This document shows, piece by piece, positions 34,445 through 35,881 of a stretch of DNA of 35,881 bases. The DNA lies in the NCBI GenBank assembly GCA_028280195.1, contig JANQMH010000055.1, positions 1 through 35,881 on the forward strand, written 5' to 3'. The stretch is from Exilibacterium sp. (GTDB lineage Bacteria; Pseudomonadota; Gammaproteobacteria; Pseudomonadales; Cellvibrionaceae). Position 1 is the stretch's first letter. Every line of letters begins with the position of its first letter. Both the position numbers and the translations under genes were made by a program. The notes beneath the pieces are model-generated. The model did not search any database, was not told the origin of the DNA, and saw only the letters and a list, made by a program, of their open reading frames with translations.

Positions 34445-35429
34445 GCTCCACGTAAATGGTCACCGTATCGCCGTATTCGCCGGGATCGCGACTGCCGATG
34501 TCCGCAGCGTTAACGGAGACCCGCACCGCCGTATTGGTTCCCCCCACATTGCTACAGTCTCTACTGCTGTCCCCGACAAAGCCCGATACTGCGGCGACTA
34601 TCGCCTCACCCGGGGCGGCGGCAAAGAACCCGCCCCCCTGACTGTATTCCAGCGTATAAGGTATGCTACTGCCTGCCCCCTGCAGATTAAACCGCCCCGC
34701 CGCATCGTGGCTGCCATTGCTTCTGATGGCCACCCCGCCATAGCCGTTGCGGAACAGACAAAAATCTTCCGTGGCCTGCAGATTGTCCACGCCATTCCAT
34801 ACCCCCAGGCTGATATCGCTCAGATTGCTTACCTGCACCAGCTCCGGCAGATTGACGGTAAAGTCGACCCGGGCGGTGCACTCGGCAAAGCGGTCATCGC
34901 GCCGCAGGCGGCAGACATTCAGCATGAAGGTCTCCGAATAAACCCCGGCACGGGCGCCGGCCAGTTGTGCGGCAGGTAAGGTGATATCGATTGCCGTTTG
35001 CGCATTGGCATCACGGTTACAGTGATAGGCGCCGGGAACTCTCGGCCCGGCCCTGCCGGTAACATTGAAATCAGTCATTCTGGTGGTACCGGCGACCGGG
35101 TGAGTCCAGTCCAGATAAACCATGAGCCGACTGGTGCCACTACGGATGTAAAAATTGCCCGCGCCATCGCTTGCGCCGTAAGAGCGAACAACCGTGGCGT
35201 AGTCGCGCCGATGTGCGGGGCGATTGCAACCGCGACGGCAGGATATCGAGCAAAAAGTATCGCTGCCGACCAGATCTCCGCTGATACCCGCCCAAGCCGC
35301 AACGGTAATATCATCCAGCCCCGACACTCTCACTCTGGCAAAGCTGAGACAACTGAATAATACGCTGCTAATAAGCAGCAACAAAAGCCACAACTGCCTG
35401 CTCGAGTGATTGAGTTTGAAAGTACGCAT
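34437..35429 (-). CDS. Two-domain exported subunit, candidate tip adhesin
   Basis: 330 residues. The signal core is 'LWLLLLLISSVLF'. Residues about 31-182 and 183-330 are related beta domains: 'VRVSGLDDITVAAWAG...DTFC' against 'VQVSNLSDISLGVWNG...EDFC'. Each has several cysteines, the first many more ('CSISCRRGC'). It ends 'EYGDTVTIYVEPD', a likely terminal strand. Single-domain relatives are the other three subunit-like genes of the locus. A two-domain architecture with one pilin-like C-terminal domain is what tip adhesins have, with the Cys-rich first domain as the receptor-binding candidate. The gene converges on the chaperone gene. Its last codons overlap the palindromic element. Confidence 0.72.
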   Translation of the reverse strand: MRTFKLNHSSRQLWLLLLLISSVLFSCLSFARVRVSGLDDITVAAWAGISGDLVGSDTFCSISCRRGCNRPAHRRDYATVVRSYGASDGAGNFYIRSGTSRLMVYLDWTHPVAGTTRMTDFNVTGRAGPRVPGAYHCNRDANAQTAIDITLPAAQLAGARAGVYSETFMLNVCRLRRDDRFAECTARVDFTVNLPELVQVSNLSDISLGVWNGVDNLQATEDFCLFRNGYGGVAIRSNGSHDAAGRFNLQGAGSSIPYTLEYSQGGGFFAAAPGEAIVAAVSGFVGDSSRDCSNVGGTNTAVRVSVNAADIGSRDPGEYGDTVTIYVEPD

Positions 35430-35881
35430 ATATCAAGCTGCTGTGGTAGAGGGCACGTTTGCGACACTATACTACTTAAATCGCCCGGTGAAAATTACAG
35501 GCCGGGAACTTTACCCTGCGGCTTTTATTTTATTACTGGAGGAGATTAACCCGGGGAATTGGCAACCGTAGCGATATAACCCGACTGCCTTTTGATTTCC
35601 GCCACAGTAGCCCGGCAGTTATGAAAGTGTGCTTAGGCAAAAAAAATAGCGGCTGATGCAGACACCGGCAAAATCATATATCGCCGGCCGGCACTGCCGG
35701 AGATTGTCGCTCGGGACGTTCACTGCGGCACAGGTAATAGCGCCAGGATCAATACCCGGGAGCTGGAAACAGATGTTGTTGGAACCGCGGTGGTAGGCCC
35801 TAACCCGGTCAGGGTCTGGGGTTCGAGACTCTCGCCAGCAGGGATGCTGGCGTGAAGCCCCCACGGATGGGTTTACGGCGG
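35430..35881. other. Right-edge intergenic region
   Basis: No convincing gene. One open frame on the minus strand (35619-35864) overlaps the hairpins below and has no signal or motif. The promoter of the two-domain subunit should lie near 35430-35550. The last 50 bases hold a structured repeat. Confidence 0.5.
35833..35874. repeat. Double hairpin, REP-like element reaching the window edge
   Basis: CGCCAGCA-GGGA-TGCTGGCG (35833-35852) is a perfect 8-bp hairpin. It is followed by AAGCCC-CCACGGAT-GGGTTT (35855-35874), a 6-bp stem with one G-T pair. Tandem hairpins of this style are typical of dispersed intergenic repeats in gammaproteobacteria. It may continue outside the window. Confidence 0.65.

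Noticed and set aside
35790-35881. tRNA gene at the right edge (GGTTCGAGAC resembles a T arm)
   Set aside because: No acceptor, D or anticodon stems can be folded around it; the sequence is better explained as tandem hairpins.

Overview
The window looks like a piece of a free-living, probably marine, gammaproteobacterial chromosome. This is an inference from content: two large TonB-dependent receptors, exported hydrolases, a chaperone-usher pilus locus, GC-rich coding sequence and REP-like intergenic hairpins. There is no rRNA, tRNA, CRISPR array, transposase or phage gene. Names below come from reading translated sequence only; no database search was possible.

Layout. (1) 1-3713, minus strand: the 5' part of a giant exported protein built from 114-residue PPC-like beta domains, cut by the left edge. 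(2) 4149-9173, minus: a cytoplasmic TPR protein of about 1670 residues with a C39-like cysteine peptidase domain embedded in it. (3) 9492-14244, plus: TonB receptor, an NRAMP-like transporter that lacks the family's metal-binding residues, a VOC-fold protein and a RidA-family protein. (4) 20442-14276, minus and convergent with (3): exported NTF2-like protein, second TonB receptor, DUF885 lipoprotein metallopeptidase, exported binuclear amidohydrolase. Together (3) and (4) read as outer-membrane uptake plus periplasmic hydrolysis of an unidentified peptide- or amide-like nutrient. (5) 21166-26126: a LysR regulator divergent from a four-gene operon (DapA-family lyase, FAD oxidase subunit, small [2Fe-2S] subunit, FAD/[2Fe-2S] subunit). 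It matches the D-hydroxyproline dehydrogenase plus pyrroline-hydroxycarboxylate deaminase module of hydroxyproline catabolism, without the epimerase or the final dehydrogenase.

(6) 26325-35429: a pilus locus with an alternate (CS1/alpha-like) usher and chaperone. It has three transcription units. Pilin, usher, a small exported protein, a small lipoprotein and a membrane-anchored GNAT protein run leftward. Two subunit-like genes and the chaperone run rightward. A two-domain subunit gene converges from the right. The leftward and rightward units diverge from an AT-rich 625-bp spacer with a 13-bp tandem repeat and a 17-bp palindrome. All four subunit-like proteins share an N-terminal signature with a conserved cysteine, unlike the classical CS1 pilins, so this is the best candidate for an undescribed pilus variant.

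The non-coding DNA is rich in small repeats: a 15-bp array (3998), a 17-bp array (11708), a 13-bp array (31988), a heptad-based inverted repeat (13163), a dispersed palindromic element with three copies (19856, 26210, 34374), and a double hairpin at the right edge.
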